Below, piece by piece: positions 33,399 to 43,235 of a DNA stretch of 64,000 nucleotides. Source of the DNA: Halobacillus litoralis. Its GTDB lineage: Bacteria > Bacillota > Bacilli > Bacillales > Halobacillaceae. Below the pieces are notes generated by a model that saw only the letters and a list, made by a program, of their open reading frames with translations, made no database searches and was not told the origin of the DNA. Made by a program: the position numbers and the translations under genes. Every line of letters starts with the position of its first letter. Position 1 is the first letter of the stretch. The stretch lies in the NCBI RefSeq assembly GCF_009856355.1, contig NZ_WMEW01000001.1, positions 310,001 to 374,000 of the forward strand, in the 5' to 3' direction.

Positions 33399-34907
33399 CT
33401 ATATCGTTTGAAGAAAACGACGGAATGCCTGCTGTCCTTCTTCACTGCGCTTGAATACGCCGGCGTGCTCCAGCACGACGGAAAAACGGCGGCCGATTTC
33501 ATCCTGAAGCTGCGGCCATATCTCATCCTGTTCCCAGCGGATGCCTTCCGCCCACGGCACATGCTTGGCTGTCTTTTCATCTTTAAGGGCTTCTCCCTGA
33601 AGCTTCCCTTTCTTAATGTAGCCGGCAAGCGCCTCCATCTCATGTATGAGGCGTCCCGGCAGGACAGCCAGTCCCATCACTTCGATGAGGCCGATGTTTT
33701 CTTTCTTAATGTGATGCACTTCCTCATGAGGATGGAAAATCCCCATCGGATGCTCGCTGCTTGTACGGTTGTTGCGGAAAACGAGATCCATTTCAAAAGC
33801 CCCGTTTCGATAACGGGCAATCGGTGTAATCGTGTTATGAGGTTCGCCACTGGTCTCTGCATAAAGATCAGCTGAGGCATCACTATACGAGCGCCACGTG
33901 GTCAGAATCCGGTCGGAAAGCTCGGCGAGACGTGTCCGGTCCGTGCTCCTGAGACGAAGCACCGACATCGGCCAGCGTACAATTCCAGCTTCCACATCCT
34001 TGTATCCCGGGATATTGAAGCTTTCTTCGACAGGCGCCTTCGCCATCGGAAATTCATGATGGCCGCCCTGGAAGTGGTCGTGACTCAAAATCGATCCGCC
34101 GACAATCGGCAGGTCCGCATTGGAGCCGACAAAATAGTGAGGAAGCTGGTCGACGAAATCAAGCAGCCGGTCGAACCCTTCTTTGGAGATCTTCATCGGG
34201 CGGTGTTCCCGTGATAACACAATGGCATGTTCGTTGTAGTAGACATAGGGCGAATACTGCAGGAACCAATGCTCGCCTTCCAAATCGACAGGAATGACGC
34301 GGTGGTTGTCCCGAGCCGGATGATCGAGACGCCCGGCATAGCCGACATTCTCCTTACAAAGCAGGCAGTCCGGATAGCTGTCGGCTTTTTTATTCTTTGC
34401 CGCGGCAATCGCCTTCGGATCTTTTTCCGGCTTGGACAGGTTGATCGTAATTTCAAGATCGCCGTACTCGGTTTCACTGTACCAGTGTTTGTTTTTGGCA
34501 ATCCGGTCGGTGCGGATGTAATGCGCATCCTTGGACAGCTGATAAAAACGATCGGTTGCTGCTTTTGGCCCCTGCTTTTCAAAGGCATGATAAAAATCAC
34601 GGGTCACTTCCGACGGGCGCGGCACGAGACAGTCCATAATCTTCGGATCGAACAAGTCCCGTTCTGTTGTTGTGTTGTCTTCCATCAAACCCTGTTCCGC
34701 TGCGTAATCAAGCATCGGTTCCAATATCCCTGCAGGTGTATCAGGGACCGGCTCTTTCGGCGTTTCCTCCGGGTTTTTCCCTTCCAGTTGGAACAGATGG
34801 AACAGGCGGTTGCGGGTATAATCGACATCCCACACGGCGATCATTTTTTTGGATAATCCGTACTGAAGCAGTCGTTCAATGTTGTGATAAATGGACACGT
34901 CTGTCAC
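33399..34907 (-). CDS. galT: UDP-glucose-hexose-1-phosphate uridylyltransferase (Firmicutes-type GalT)
   Basis: 502 residues, the long low-GC Gram-positive form of GalT. Exchanges galactose-1-P for glucose-1-P on UDP. Recognisable segments: LLCKENVGYAGRLDHPARDN, EHWFLQYSPYVYYNEHAIVL, GSILSHDHFQGGHHEFPMAK (His-rich active region near 275) and EPHNTITPIARYRN. GTG start at 34907 behind GAAGGG, 12 bp after galE. In operon order it lies between galE and the beta-galactosidase. Confidence 0.92.
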   Translation of the reverse strand: MTDVSIYHNIERLLQYGLSKKMIAVWDVDYTRNRLFHLFQLEGKNPEETPKEPVPDTPAGILEPMLDYAAEQGLMEDNTTTERDLFDPKIMDCLVPRPSEVTRDFYHAFEKQGPKAATDRFYQLSKDAHYIRTDRIAKNKHWYSETEYGDLEITINLSKPEKDPKAIAAAKNKKADSYPDCLLCKENVGYAGRLDHPARDNHRVIPVDLEGEHWFLQYSPYVYYNEHAIVLSREHRPMKISKEGFDRLLDFVDQLPHYFVGSNADLPIVGGSILSHDHFQGGHHEFPMAKAPVEESFNIPGYKDVEAGIVRWPMSVLRLRSTDRTRLAELSDRILTTWRSYSDASADLYAETSGEPHNTITPIARYRNGAFEMDLVFRNNRTSSEHPMGIFHPHEEVHHIKKENIGLIEVMGLAVLPGRLIHEMEALAGYIKKGKLQGEALKDEKTAKHVPWAEGIRWEQDEIWPQLQDEIGRRFSVVLEHAGVFKRSEEGQQAFRRFLQTI

Positions 34908-34919
34908 CAGCCCTTCGTT

Positions 34920-35909
34920 TTAGTGGTTGTAACCGTCCGGGTGGTTTTGGAACCAATCCCATGCGGTTTGAATCATTGTTTCCAGTTCGGCATACTGCGG
35001 GGACCAGCCGAGCTCCTCCATCGCTTTGCCGGAGGATGCGACGAGTTGAGCCGGATCTCCAGCACGGCGCGGAGCCACTTCGGCAGGAATATCCCGGCCG
35101 GTCACACGGCGGGCGGTATCAATGACTTCCTTGACACTGAAGCCCTGACCGTTCCCCAGGTTGTATATGCCGCTTTCTTCTGTACGTTTCAACTTATCGA
35201 TCGCGAGCAGGTGGGCTTCCACAAGGTCCGTCACATGGATATAGTCACGGATGCAGGTACCATCTGCGGTCGGATAATCATCACCGAAAATCATAATCTT
35301 TTCGCGTTTCTCCTGCGCCACCTGCAGCACAATCGGAATGAGGTGGGTCTCAGGACGATGGTCTTCCCCGATGCGTCCGTCCGGGTCAGCGCCGGCTACG
35401 TTAAAGTAGCGGAGCACCACGTGCTTGATCCCGTGCGCCTGTTCAGCCCATTTGAGCATCTTTTCAATGGCAAGCTTCGTTTCGCCGTATGGATTGGTCG
35501 GGAACGTACGGTCATCCTCCTGAATCGGAACCTGGTCCGGTTCCCCGTAAACGGCAGCCGTGGAAGAAAAGACGATCCGTTTCACGTTATGCGCAGCCAT
35601 CGCCTTCAACAGGCAGACCGCTCCATATACGTTATTGTCGTAATATTTCAGCGGCTCCTCGACGCTTTCCCCTACAAGGGAATCCGCTGCAAAGTGAATG
35701 ACCGAATCAATATCATTCTCCTCGAACACCCGGTTCATGAAGGCTTCATCCCGCAAGTCCCCGTTATATAAAACAGCCCCTTCCAAAACGGCCTGTTCAT
35801 GGCCTTTCTGCAGATTGTCTGCAATAATTACCTTTTCTCCTCGGTCCAGCAGCTGGGCCACAGCGTGGCTGCCGATATATCCGGCGCCTCCACATACTAA
35901 TACAGTCAT
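34920..35909 (-). CDS. galE: UDP-glucose 4-epimerase
   Basis: 329 residues from the ATG at 35909 (a GTG one codon earlier is in frame), with GGAGGAGGAAGAG upstream. Extended SDR: NAD loop VCGGAGYIGSHAVAQL, catalytic Ser in FSSTAAVYGEPDQ near 124, and the Tyr-x-x-x-Lys pair in NPYGETKLAIEKML near 148-152. RDYIHVTDLVEAHL and YNLGNGQGFSVKEV are sugar-nucleotide contacts. It overlaps the galK stop by one base. Restores UDP-glucose from UDP-galactose and can supply UDP-galactose to the envelope. Confidence 0.95.
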   Translation of the reverse strand: MTVLVCGGAGYIGSHAVAQLLDRGEKVIIADNLQKGHEQAVLEGAVLYNGDLRDEAFMNRVFEENDIDSVIHFAADSLVGESVEEPLKYYDNNVYGAVCLLKAMAAHNVKRIVFSSTAAVYGEPDQVPIQEDDRTFPTNPYGETKLAIEKMLKWAEQAHGIKHVVLRYFNVAGADPDGRIGEDHRPETHLIPIVLQVAQEKREKIMIFGDDYPTADGTCIRDYIHVTDLVEAHLLAIDKLKRTEESGIYNLGNGQGFSVKEVIDTARRVTGRDIPAEVAPRRAGDPAQLVASSGKAMEELGWSPQYAELETMIQTAWDWFQNHPDGYNH

Positions 35910-37078
35910 CACTCTTCCTCCTCCAACCGTTTCGCCCCGTCGCCGATTTCCACCACGTAGAAGTCCGCTTCAAGGCCGGTTTGCTTATAATACTGTTCTC
36001 CTACGTTTTCCTTAAAGGTTTCAATATCCGCTTTAGGCACAATGCTGATGGTACAGCCTCCGAAGCCGGCACCGGTCATCCGTGAACCGATCGCTCCTTC
36101 TTCCCAGGCCGCTTCCACTAAAGCATCCAATTCATGTCCCGTTACTTCGTAATCATCCCGCAGGGAGCGGTGTGATTCATTCATCAGCCGGCCGAAACCG
36201 TTGATATCTCCGGCATTCAGCTTTTCCACCGCTTCAATCGTACGCGCATTTTCATAAATGACGTGTCTGGCGCGCTGGCGTGTGACTGGATCATCAATCA
36301 CGTGTTTGTGCGCCTCGAAATCTTCTACAGATATATCGCCGAGAAAGTCGGCTTCCAGTTCGGTCTTCAGCTGCCCCAACGCTTCTTCACATTCGCGGCG
36401 GCGCTCATTGTACTTCGAATCCGCCAGTCCTCTGCGCTTATTCGTATTCGCAATGACGAGCGTTTCCTCTTCCAGGTGAATCGGTGTTTTCTGATACTCC
36501 AGCGTCTGGCAGTTTAACAGCAGGGCATGATCCTTCTCCCCTTTACCGATGGCAAACTGATCCATAATCCCGCAGTTCACTCCGACAAACTCGTTTTCTG
36601 CGGCCTGGGCGAGCTTCACAAGCTCCACCCGGTCAATGGACAGCCCTGCAAATGCATCGAGCACGACGCCTGTGACGAGCTCAATGGAGGCCGACGAAGA
36701 AAGACCGGCACCGTTCGGAATATTTCCGTAATAGACGATATCCGCTCCTTCAGAGAGTGGATATCCCGCCTCCCTGATTTTAGCCGCTACCCCTTTAGGG
36801 TAATTGGCCCACTCCTGCTCTTTTTCGTAAACGAGCGCAGACAGGTCCGCTTCTATCATACCAAGTTCAGGAAAATTCATCGAATACAGTCTCAATTTTG
36901 CATCGCTGCGCTTTCTGGCTGCTGCATAGGTGCCGACGCTCAGCGCGCATGGAAAGACGTGCCCTCCGTTATAATCGGTGTGCTCGCCGATCAAGTTTAC
37001 TCTTCCTGGAGCAAAAAAGGACTGAATCTCTCCTCCGCTTCCAAACTGCTCATAAAATGCTTCGATTACCTGTTTCAT
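35909..37078 (-). CDS. galK: Galactokinase
   Basis: 389 residues. Galactose-specific GHMP kinase: galactose signature GRVNLIGEHTDYNGGHVFPC near 25-45, ATP loop IPNGAGLSSSASIELVTGVV near 120, catalytic Asp in NCGIMDQFAIGKGEKDHALL, and C-terminal MTGAGFGGCTISIV. The ATG overlaps the stop of the alpha-galactosidase gene (ATGA), so the two are coupled; GAGGTGG supplies the binding site. First Leloir enzyme of the operon. Confidence 0.96.
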   Translation of the reverse strand: MKQVIEAFYEQFGSGGEIQSFFAPGRVNLIGEHTDYNGGHVFPCALSVGTYAAARKRSDAKLRLYSMNFPELGMIEADLSALVYEKEQEWANYPKGVAAKIREAGYPLSEGADIVYYGNIPNGAGLSSSASIELVTGVVLDAFAGLSIDRVELVKLAQAAENEFVGVNCGIMDQFAIGKGEKDHALLLNCQTLEYQKTPIHLEEETLVIANTNKRRGLADSKYNERRRECEEALGQLKTELEADFLGDISVEDFEAHKHVIDDPVTRQRARHVIYENARTIEAVEKLNAGDINGFGRLMNESHRSLRDDYEVTGHELDALVEAAWEEGAIGSRMTGAGFGGCTISIVPKADIETFKENVGEQYYKQTGLEADFYVVEIGDGAKRLEEEE

Positions 37079-39336
37079 TTTTCCACCTCATCCATTGTCG
37101 TAGAATTCGTTACCGCTGTCAGGACAAACAGCTGGGAGGAAAAGTCCCCGGACTCCTCCAGCCCGCCTGTCTGTGAGCCGTCGTAGCCGCTTTCCAGCTG
37201 CAGACCGGCGTGCATCAGTTCGTCCCCATAATACGTGCGTTCCAGACCTTCAATCCTGTATTCCGTTTCCGGGTCCAGCCCCGTAAGCTTGAGGCGGGGG
37301 AAGCCCGGGTTGGGACGGGCCAGCACTTGATAGCTGGCAGCGACCGCCTGCCGTCCGTCTTCGGATACGACCATCCATGACGTTTCATTCCCGCCTTTTT
37401 CAAACGGGCTCTGCAGCCGGTAAAAGGTACCGAACTGGAATAAAGCGCGGTGCTTTTTATAGAAAGCGATCTGTTCACTCATCCGTTCTTTTTCTTCTTC
37501 GTTCATTTTCGTCACATCCAGTTCATATCCGAACGCTCCGAAAAAGGCGACATCGCCGCGTGTTTTCAAACTTGTCACCCGTTTCACCTGATGGTTCGGG
37601 ACCGCCGAAATATGGGCGCCCATACTGCTTAGTGGATACACCATGGACGTGCCGTATTGAATCGCCAGACGCTCGACCGCGTCGGTGTCATCACTCGTCC
37701 ATCCCTGCGGCGCGTAATAAAGCATACCCGGATCAAATCTCGCCCCGCCGCTGGCACACGATTCAAACAGAATGTGCGGAAACGCCGTGGTGAGACGCTC
37801 ATATAAGTCATAGACCCCGAGGATGTACCTGTGGGGGACTTCCATCTGCTGATCAGAGGCCAGCCGGGCGGAGCCGATTTCTGTCATATAACGATTCATA
37901 TCCCATTTCACATATTCGATATTGCTGCTGGATAAAATGGCTTTCATGCGCTCATAAATATAGTCGACGACTTCCGGATTGGAAAAATCGAGCACGAGCT
38001 GATGCCTTCCCGTCGAAGGGTGTCTTCCGGCTGCCTGGATGATCCAGTCCGGATGCGCTTCATACAGCTCACTTTGTCTGGATACCATCTCCGGCTCAAA
38101 CCAAAGGCCGAAAGCCATCCCTGTATCATTCACTTTATCCACGAGCGGTTTCAATCCGTTCGGCAGCTTCGATTCATCTACGAACCAATCGCCAAGAGAC
38201 GTTGTATCATCGTTCCTTCTGCCGAACCAGCCGTCATCGAGGACGAACAGCTCGACCCCAAGGCGGCTGGACTGTTCTGCAATCGACTGAAGCTTCGCTT
38301 CATCGAAATCAAAATACGTCGCCTCCCAGTTATTGATAAGTACGGGACGCTCCTTGTCCCTCCAGCGCCCCCGCGCAAGTCTCTTCTGATATAACTCGTG
38401 ATACGTATGGCTCAAGCCATTACGTCCATCGGATGAAAAGGCCGATACGAGTTCAGGAGTCTGGAAGGATCCGCCGGGCTCCAGTTTCCAGCTGAAATCA
38501 AAGGGACTGATGCCCATACTGACACGGGCCCGCTCATATTGATCGACTTCGATCTGCCCTAGAAAGTTACCACTGTAAACGAGACTGAAGCCGTACACAT
38601 CCCCGGTGTGCTCCGTGGTCCCCGGCCGCTGGACTGCGATGAAAGGGTTGTGCTGGGCACTGCTTGTACCGCGCGTGCTCTGGATTTTCTGGATCCCCGC
38701 ATGAAGCGGATGGGTATGGATGTGGCGTTCTCTTGACCATCCACCGGAAAGCTGGATCCATTCAAAATCACTGTCCGGAAAATCCATGGAAGCACTCAAC
38801 GCTCTGTCCAGCTGGTGCGCTTGTGTCCCTTCGTTCGTAAACCGTGCCGACCGGACGACCACATCTTTGTCATGATAGACCGTATACAACAGGTCAAGCT
38901 TCATATCTGTATAGTCATCCACGAGGGTGATCGTCAGGGTTTCCGCCTCTCTCTCATCCTCGACATAAGTGGCCGGAAGTCCCTCAAGGGAAGGCTTGCC
39001 CGGATGGACGCTGTGGGACTGATAGACGAAATTCGATATCCTCGACCCATCCGGCTGCCGGATATGAAAAGCCGGCTCCCGGTAATCCGATGTCCCATAT
39101 CCCGGATAGTCCTGAGGAATCATATCCAGTGAAAATGATGGATCGTCCTCATAGACGTAGGAAGAGGTGACGCGGAATTCCTTTTTGGACAGATGACGGA
39201 AGTCCTCCCTGTCCCGTATTTTCTTTCCGTAATAGAGATGGCCGATTTGACCATTTTTTAAAATGTGCAGGATGTAACTGATATTTTTTCCCTGTAAGTG
39301 AAACTGACGGCTGTCTTCCTTGATGTGTATCGCCAA
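37075..39336 (-). CDS. Alpha-galactosidase, glycoside hydrolase family 36
   Basis: 753 residues from TTG at 39336, chosen because GAGGAGGG lies seven bases upstream; the frame opens 61 codons earlier, but that stretch contains the promoter and cre site. N-terminal beta-supersandwich, then the (beta/alpha)8 barrel: LFVLDDGWFGRRNDDTTSLG near 360, nucleophile Asp in VKWDMNRYMTE near 475, acid/base Asp in GWTSDDTDAVERLAIQYG near 545. It is cytosolic (no signal peptide) and hydrolyses imported melibiose/raffinose-type sugars. First gene of the aga-galK-galE-galT-bga operon. Confidence 0.93.
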   Translation of the reverse strand: MAIHIKEDSRQFHLQGKNISYILHILKNGQIGHLYYGKKIRDREDFRHLSKKEFRVTSSYVYEDDPSFSLDMIPQDYPGYGTSDYREPAFHIRQPDGSRISNFVYQSHSVHPGKPSLEGLPATYVEDEREAETLTITLVDDYTDMKLDLLYTVYHDKDVVVRSARFTNEGTQAHQLDRALSASMDFPDSDFEWIQLSGGWSRERHIHTHPLHAGIQKIQSTRGTSSAQHNPFIAVQRPGTTEHTGDVYGFSLVYSGNFLGQIEVDQYERARVSMGISPFDFSWKLEPGGSFQTPELVSAFSSDGRNGLSHTYHELYQKRLARGRWRDKERPVLINNWEATYFDFDEAKLQSIAEQSSRLGVELFVLDDGWFGRRNDDTTSLGDWFVDESKLPNGLKPLVDKVNDTGMAFGLWFEPEMVSRQSELYEAHPDWIIQAAGRHPSTGRHQLVLDFSNPEVVDYIYERMKAILSSSNIEYVKWDMNRYMTEIGSARLASDQQMEVPHRYILGVYDLYERLTTAFPHILFESCASGGARFDPGMLYYAPQGWTSDDTDAVERLAIQYGTSMVYPLSSMGAHISAVPNHQVKRVTSLKTRGDVAFFGAFGYELDVTKMNEEEKERMSEQIAFYKKHRALFQFGTFYRLQSPFEKGGNETSWMVVSEDGRQAVAASYQVLARPNPGFPRLKLTGLDPETEYRIEGLERTYYGDELMHAGLQLESGYDGSQTGGLEESGDFSSQLFVLTAVTNSTTMDEVEK

Positions 39337-39360
39337 GTGGTTCCCTCCTCGTATCTTTTC

Positions 39361-39374
39361 CGCAAACGCTTCCA
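39361..39374. promoter_or_regulatory. cre-like site before the alpha-galactosidase operon
   Basis: CGCAAACGCTTCCA differs from the cre consensus by one base at its first position. It lies between the promoter and the TTG start, suited to CcpA roadblock repression. Confidence 0.6.
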
Positions 39375-39390
39375 AGTGCTTGTTAGCTTT

Positions 39391-39419
39391 ATTGTAAAAA
39401 TGAACCCCCGTTCTATCAA
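39391..39419 (-). promoter_or_regulatory. Sigma-A promoter of the galactoside operon
   Basis: On the minus strand TTGATA (39419-39414), an exact 17-base spacer and TACAAT (39396-39391), 55 bases before the start. Confidence 0.75.
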
Positions 39420-39565
39420 TGGTAAATAAAACGATGTATTCTGCACATTTTTGCTCATCGATATTCCTCCAGGGAAGGTTAGCTGTTATGATATGAAGGG
39501 AATAACGAAAATCGATCATGAGAACAATCTGCTTAAATTTGCTTTTTCATGAAAGGAGAATTGCT

Positions 39566-40429
39566 TTGACCCCTTCTTCTTTAACATACGGCTCCTATGG
39601 CTACCGGTTTTCCGACCCGGAACTGCAGCAGATCGCACAAATCTGGTCGCTCGGCTGGGACGAACAGAAGACGACGCTGTACGACTGGGATGGAACGAAC
39701 CGCCGCGACCGCGGGAAGTACATTTTCCAATATACGACCGCTGGAAAAGGAGCCATCGATATTGAAGGAACGACTTATGAATTGACGCCCGGACAGGCGT
39801 TTATCGTTAACATCCCCGGGGATTACCGCTATTATCTCCCCGATCACAGCGATAAATGGGAATTCATGTTTTTGACGCTGTACGGAAATGTGGTGGAATC
39901 CTACTGGAACCAGATACAGGAGAATGTCGGCGCTATACTGCATATGCCGCCCGATGCGCCGCCGGTTTCCTATGTTCATCAGCTGCTTACATCGGCAGCC
40001 AATAAGGAAATCGCCAATGCCCATCAGGCTTCCGGGTACGCCTATCAGTTCACGATGGAGCTGTTTCATTACTGCTCCACCTTGGAAAAGGGGCTCGTCC
40101 AGTGGCCGGATGCGATCATCGCCGCCAGTATGTATGCTAAAAACCACTATACCGAGGAAATCAGTCCGGATGACATGGCGGAGGCCTCGGGCATGTCGCG
40201 CTATCATTTCACGAGGCAGTTCAAGGCGGCCACCGGCCAGACACCTATTCAGTACTTAACATCGATCCGGATCAATAAAGCGAAGGAGCTGCTGGCGAAT
40301 ACGAAATATTCAGCTGAGGAAATTGCTGTCCTTGCCGGCTACAAAAACGCCAATTATTTTACAAAGGTGTTTAAAAAGCAGGCCGGCATCACCCCCGGCC
40401 GATTCCGCGAATCTCATAAACATTTGTAA
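39566..40429 (+). CDS. AraC-family activator of the galactoside operon
   Basis: 287 residues from TTG at 39566 with AAAGGAGA six bases upstream; an ATG 16 codons earlier is weaker. N-terminal cupin-like sugar-sensing half (YIFQYTTAGKGAIDIEGTTY; TPGQAFIVNIPGDYRYYLPD) and a C-terminal double HTH: DDMAEASGMSRYHFTRQFKA and IAVLAGYKNANYFTKVFKKQ, then GITPGRFRES. The build resembles MsmR/RafR regulators of raffinose-melibiose use. Divergent from the alpha-galactosidase gene, which is its probable target. Confidence 0.87.
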   Translation: MTPSSLTYGSYGYRFSDPELQQIAQIWSLGWDEQKTTLYDWDGTNRRDRGKYIFQYTTAGKGAIDIEGTTYELTPGQAFIVNIPGDYRYYLPDHSDKWEFMFLTLYGNVVESYWNQIQENVGAILHMPPDAPPVSYVHQLLTSAANKEIANAHQASGYAYQFTMELFHYCSTLEKGLVQWPDAIIAASMYAKNHYTEEISPDDMAEASGMSRYHFTRQFKAATGQTPIQYLTSIRINKAKELLANTKYSAEEIAVLAGYKNANYFTKVFKKQAGITPGRFRESHKHL

Positions 40430-40477
40430 CCGTAAAATCAGACAGCATAAAAGACTGCTCATAGATAGTGTTTACGG

Positions 40478-40611
40478 TCACGCTCCGCTTATCGGTGGAT
40501 GCTTGCCGCGGGCACGGCCTCAGCTAACTTGGACAGAAAAACCACCTGTCCAAGTGGATCTTCGGCTCGCGCTGTTCCCGCAGGCGTCACCACCGAACGC
40601 TCCTCGTGATC
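40478..40611. repeat. Family-B palindromic repeat, full length (copy 3)
   Basis: TCACGCTCCGCTTATCGGTG ... inner stem region CTTGGACAGAAAAACCACCTGTCCAAG ... CCCGCAGGCGTCACCACCGA. It can fold on itself over almost its whole ~134 bases. Confidence 0.92.
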
Positions 40612-40784
40612 TCACCAAATGATGTTCTTAAAGACGTAAAGGTAGCTGAGTGAAGGAAAAGCCAACTGAAGCAGAAGCATTCCTGCCCTGAGAAGTAACA
40701 ACCTGTCACGTCTCCTTCGTGCAGATTCCAGAGAAAGATGGACATTTACGGGGAAAGGAAATGGCAGGACATCCTGAACACATA

Positions 40785-40832
40785 AAAAGAGCTTGTAGAG
40801 AAACACGGAGTTTCTCTACAAGCTCTTTTTTC
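40785..40832. terminator. Terminator, AGCTTGTAGAGAAAC hairpin family
   Basis: AAAGAGCTTGTAGAGAAAC/GTTTCTCTACAAGCTCTTT stem with 5-base loop, serving the minus-strand gene ending at 40831. Confidence 0.88.
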
Positions 40833-41085
40833 AGCGTTTTGGCACTTCAATGGTGACTGCGCGTTTATCGTAGTTGATGGTCATGCTCTTGCCATCATCG
40901 ACGAAGTTTTCCAGTACATCCTTGGCGAGCTGCAGAGCAAATTCCGTCCGCTCCAGCTTTTCGTCATCCACTAGATCACCGCCGACTTCTTTCTGTTGAA
41001 GGGTCTGCGCTTCTTCATGGAGCGCATCCAGGTTTTCGTACACTTTATGATAAAAGGACTCAATCGGCTGACTGGCTTTTCCCAT
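40831..41085 (-). CDS. Small hypothetical acidic protein, 84 residues
   Basis: ATG at 41085 behind AAAGGCGGG; an upstream in-frame start is less well placed. The sequence is a coiled, charged helical region (SFYHKVYENLDALHEEAQTL; LERTEFALQLAKDVLENFVD) ending in a short beta tail (TINYDKRAVTIEVPKR). Cytosolic, unrecognised. It follows the SSS symporter by about 70 bp on the same strand and may be cotranscribed. Confidence 0.6.
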   Translation of the reverse strand: MGKASQPIESFYHKVYENLDALHEEAQTLQQKEVGGDLVDDEKLERTEFALQLAKDVLENFVDDGKSMTINYDKRAVTIEVPKR

Positions 41086-41152
41086 TCTTTTCCCGCCTTT
41101 CACTTCTTTTGACAATACTCTCATTATATCAAAAAGAAGGCAGGAACATCAG

Positions 41153-42742
41153 TCAGGACAGGATGCCGATCGGGGAAAGAAGCAGATAGATCACGACCAT
41201 GGCAGCCGTGGCGGCAAGACCAACAGGATAGACGAGTTTCCATGGCGTCATATCCACTTTCGCCTTTTCCTCCAGGACAAAGTCTGTATCCCTTGGACGC
41301 AGCTTCCCGATCAGAAGCATCAATCCGGTACAAAGGACGAACAAGATGCCGAGAATGTGCAGGAAGTGAAGACCGGTATCCCAGAAGAGCTGGGTTGTTG
41401 CGTAGATCGATATGAACACAAACAATGAGATTTTCGCCGCGATGGACGGCACGCGTTTCGTTAAATAGCCGACAATAAGAATCGTGAAAATCGGGACGTT
41501 ATAAAACCCGTTGACGATCTGCAGGTACTGGAAGAATCCCTGCGGCACCTTATCGATAAGCGGGGCGATACACATAGCGAATACAGCAAGAAGAATACCG
41601 ACAAATTTCCCTTTTCTCACGACCACCTTATCCGGGGCCTCCGGATTGAAATACGGCTTGTAAATGTTCAGGGCAATCAAGGTCACCGAAGAGTTCAAGG
41701 CTGAGTTGAAGGAGGATAAAATCGCTCCGAACAAGACAGCGGCAAAGAATCCGACAAGTGGTGCCGGCAGCACTTCTGCAACAAGACGCGGATAGGCATC
41801 TGTCGGTTCAAGACCCGGTCCGAACATATTGAAGGCGATGATTCCAGGAACGATCAGGAAAACCGGTCCAAGCAGCTTCAGAAATGCCGCGATCAGGACA
41901 CCCTTCTGCCCTTCTTTTAAGTTTTTCGCAGCAATCGCCCGCTGCATAATGTGCTGCGCCGTCCCCCAGTAAAACAGGTTCACAAGCAGCATTCCTGTAA
42001 ACATCGTTCCAAATGGTACCGGGCTATCCGGACCGCCGACGGAATTCAGTTTTTCCGGGGAATCCTGAACAATCGTCTGGATCCCGTTTGTCATCGAGCC
42101 GTCTCCAAGAGCAAACAGACCAAGTACAGGAATCATCAATCCACCGATCAAAAGACCGACGCCATTGATCGTGTCGGATACGGCAACCGCTTTCAATCCT
42201 CCAAAAACAGCATAGATGGAGCCGACAATTCCGATAGCAAAGACAGAAATCCATATGCCGACGGTACGACTCACTCCGAGTGCCCCAGGGATATCAAACA
42301 AACCGTTGATGGCTACAGCACCGGAATAAAGAATCGGAGGAAGCAGGTTGAAGACATATCCGAATAAGAAAAGAACGGTCACAATCTGTTTTGTATTAAA
42401 ATCATAACGATCCTCCAGGAAATCAGGAATCGTCGTGATGCCGCCTTTCATATATCGTGGCAGCAGGAAGAAAGCCACAATAACCAACGCGATCGCAGAT
42501 CCGACTTCCCAGCCCATGACGGCAATGGTATCGGAATAGCCCTGGGCGTTCAGGCCGACCAGCTGCTCGGTGGATAAGTTCGTCAGCATCAAGGAACCGG
42601 CAATGACCCAGGCACTCAAGTTACGACCTCCGAGGAAATAGCCGTCCTGTGTATCTAGTTTTTCCTTTCTAGTAAACCACCAGGCTACGAGAGCAACGAA
42701 ACCTGTAAAAAATAAGAATGATACGACTGTAAATGCATTCAT
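41153..42742 (-). CDS. Na+/sugar symporter (SSS family, SGLT-like)
   Basis: 529 residues, about 14 membrane segments. The SGLT subgroup is indicated by YFLGGRNLSAWVIAGSLMLT, NLSTEQLVGLNAQGYSD (Na2/sugar gate region), QHIMQRAIAAKNLKEGQKG and AVLFGAILSSFNSALNSSVT. These resemble the Vibrio galactose transporter vSGLT. Its place between the galactoside operon and a mutarotase gene, with cre-like sites upstream, points to galactose or alpha/beta-galactoside uptake driven by Na+, apt for a saline habitat. No ABC or PTS galactoside importer is present here. Confidence 0.85.
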   Translation of the reverse strand: MNAFTVVSFLFFTGFVALVAWWFTRKEKLDTQDGYFLGGRNLSAWVIAGSLMLTNLSTEQLVGLNAQGYSDTIAVMGWEVGSAIALVIVAFFLLPRYMKGGITTIPDFLEDRYDFNTKQIVTVLFLFGYVFNLLPPILYSGAVAINGLFDIPGALGVSRTVGIWISVFAIGIVGSIYAVFGGLKAVAVSDTINGVGLLIGGLMIPVLGLFALGDGSMTNGIQTIVQDSPEKLNSVGGPDSPVPFGTMFTGMLLVNLFYWGTAQHIMQRAIAAKNLKEGQKGVLIAAFLKLLGPVFLIVPGIIAFNMFGPGLEPTDAYPRLVAEVLPAPLVGFFAAVLFGAILSSFNSALNSSVTLIALNIYKPYFNPEAPDKVVVRKGKFVGILLAVFAMCIAPLIDKVPQGFFQYLQIVNGFYNVPIFTILIVGYLTKRVPSIAAKISLFVFISIYATTQLFWDTGLHFLHILGILFVLCTGLMLLIGKLRPRDTDFVLEEKAKVDMTPWKLVYPVGLAATAAMVVIYLLLSPIGILS

Positions 42743-42758
42743 AGATGCCTCTCCTTTG

Positions 42759-42772
42759 TGTAAGCGGAACCA
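42759..42772. promoter_or_regulatory. cre-like site before the sugar symporter
   Basis: TGTAAGCGGAACCA, one mismatch to TGWAANCGNTNNCA, just upstream of the symporter ribosome binding site. A second palindromic cre-like sequence, TGAAAGCGTTTCAA, lies at 42821-42834. Confidence 0.5.
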
Positions 42773-43079
42773 AGAATATGTATGCGCTTTTTTATGTATG
42801 TCCTATATTAGCGGTCTTCCTGAAAGCGTTTCAATGGTAAAAATTCTGCCGTTTTCTGTCTTTTTTTGCTTACAATAGGAGAGTTTCTATTCCTTTTCCA
42901 TGGGAGTAGAAGCCTTGACCTTCCTGCCTCTTCACCATGAATTCCCAAAAAACCGCTGCAGACCTGCACTTTTTTGCTTTTGAAACGTTCGTTTTCACAA
43001 GAAAAACTCCGACGAATAATCGGAGTTCCAATCAAAAGTACGTATGATCTCATTGAGTTACTGTCATGACATGTGGGTG

Positions 43080-43145
43080 GTCACGTTCCGCTTATCGGTG
43101 GATGAATGCCGCGGGCACGGCCTCACCACCGAACGCTCCTCGTGC
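43080..43145. repeat. Family-B repeat with central deletion (copy 4)
   Basis: TCACGTTCCGCTTATCGGTG joined to GCCGCGGGCACGGC and then ACCACCGAACGCTCCTCGTG; the inner hairpin and one arm are gone. Confidence 0.88.
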
Positions 43146-43235
43146 CGACGTTAGAATATAGAGGAGAGAGCTTGTGCACTAAGCAGGTTCGCAGACTCAA
43201 AAGAACGGTCCGGGCTGCGTTGTTGACGCTTGCTC

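Noticed and set aside
34884..35771. 295-codon plus-strand frame over galE
   Set aside because: Antisense to a clear UDP-glucose epimerase with all catalytic motifs.
42808..43053. 81-codon minus-strand frame before the sugar symporter
   Set aside because: Cys/Lys-rich translation of intergenic DNA, no ribosome binding site, overlaps a cre-like sequence and a hairpin.
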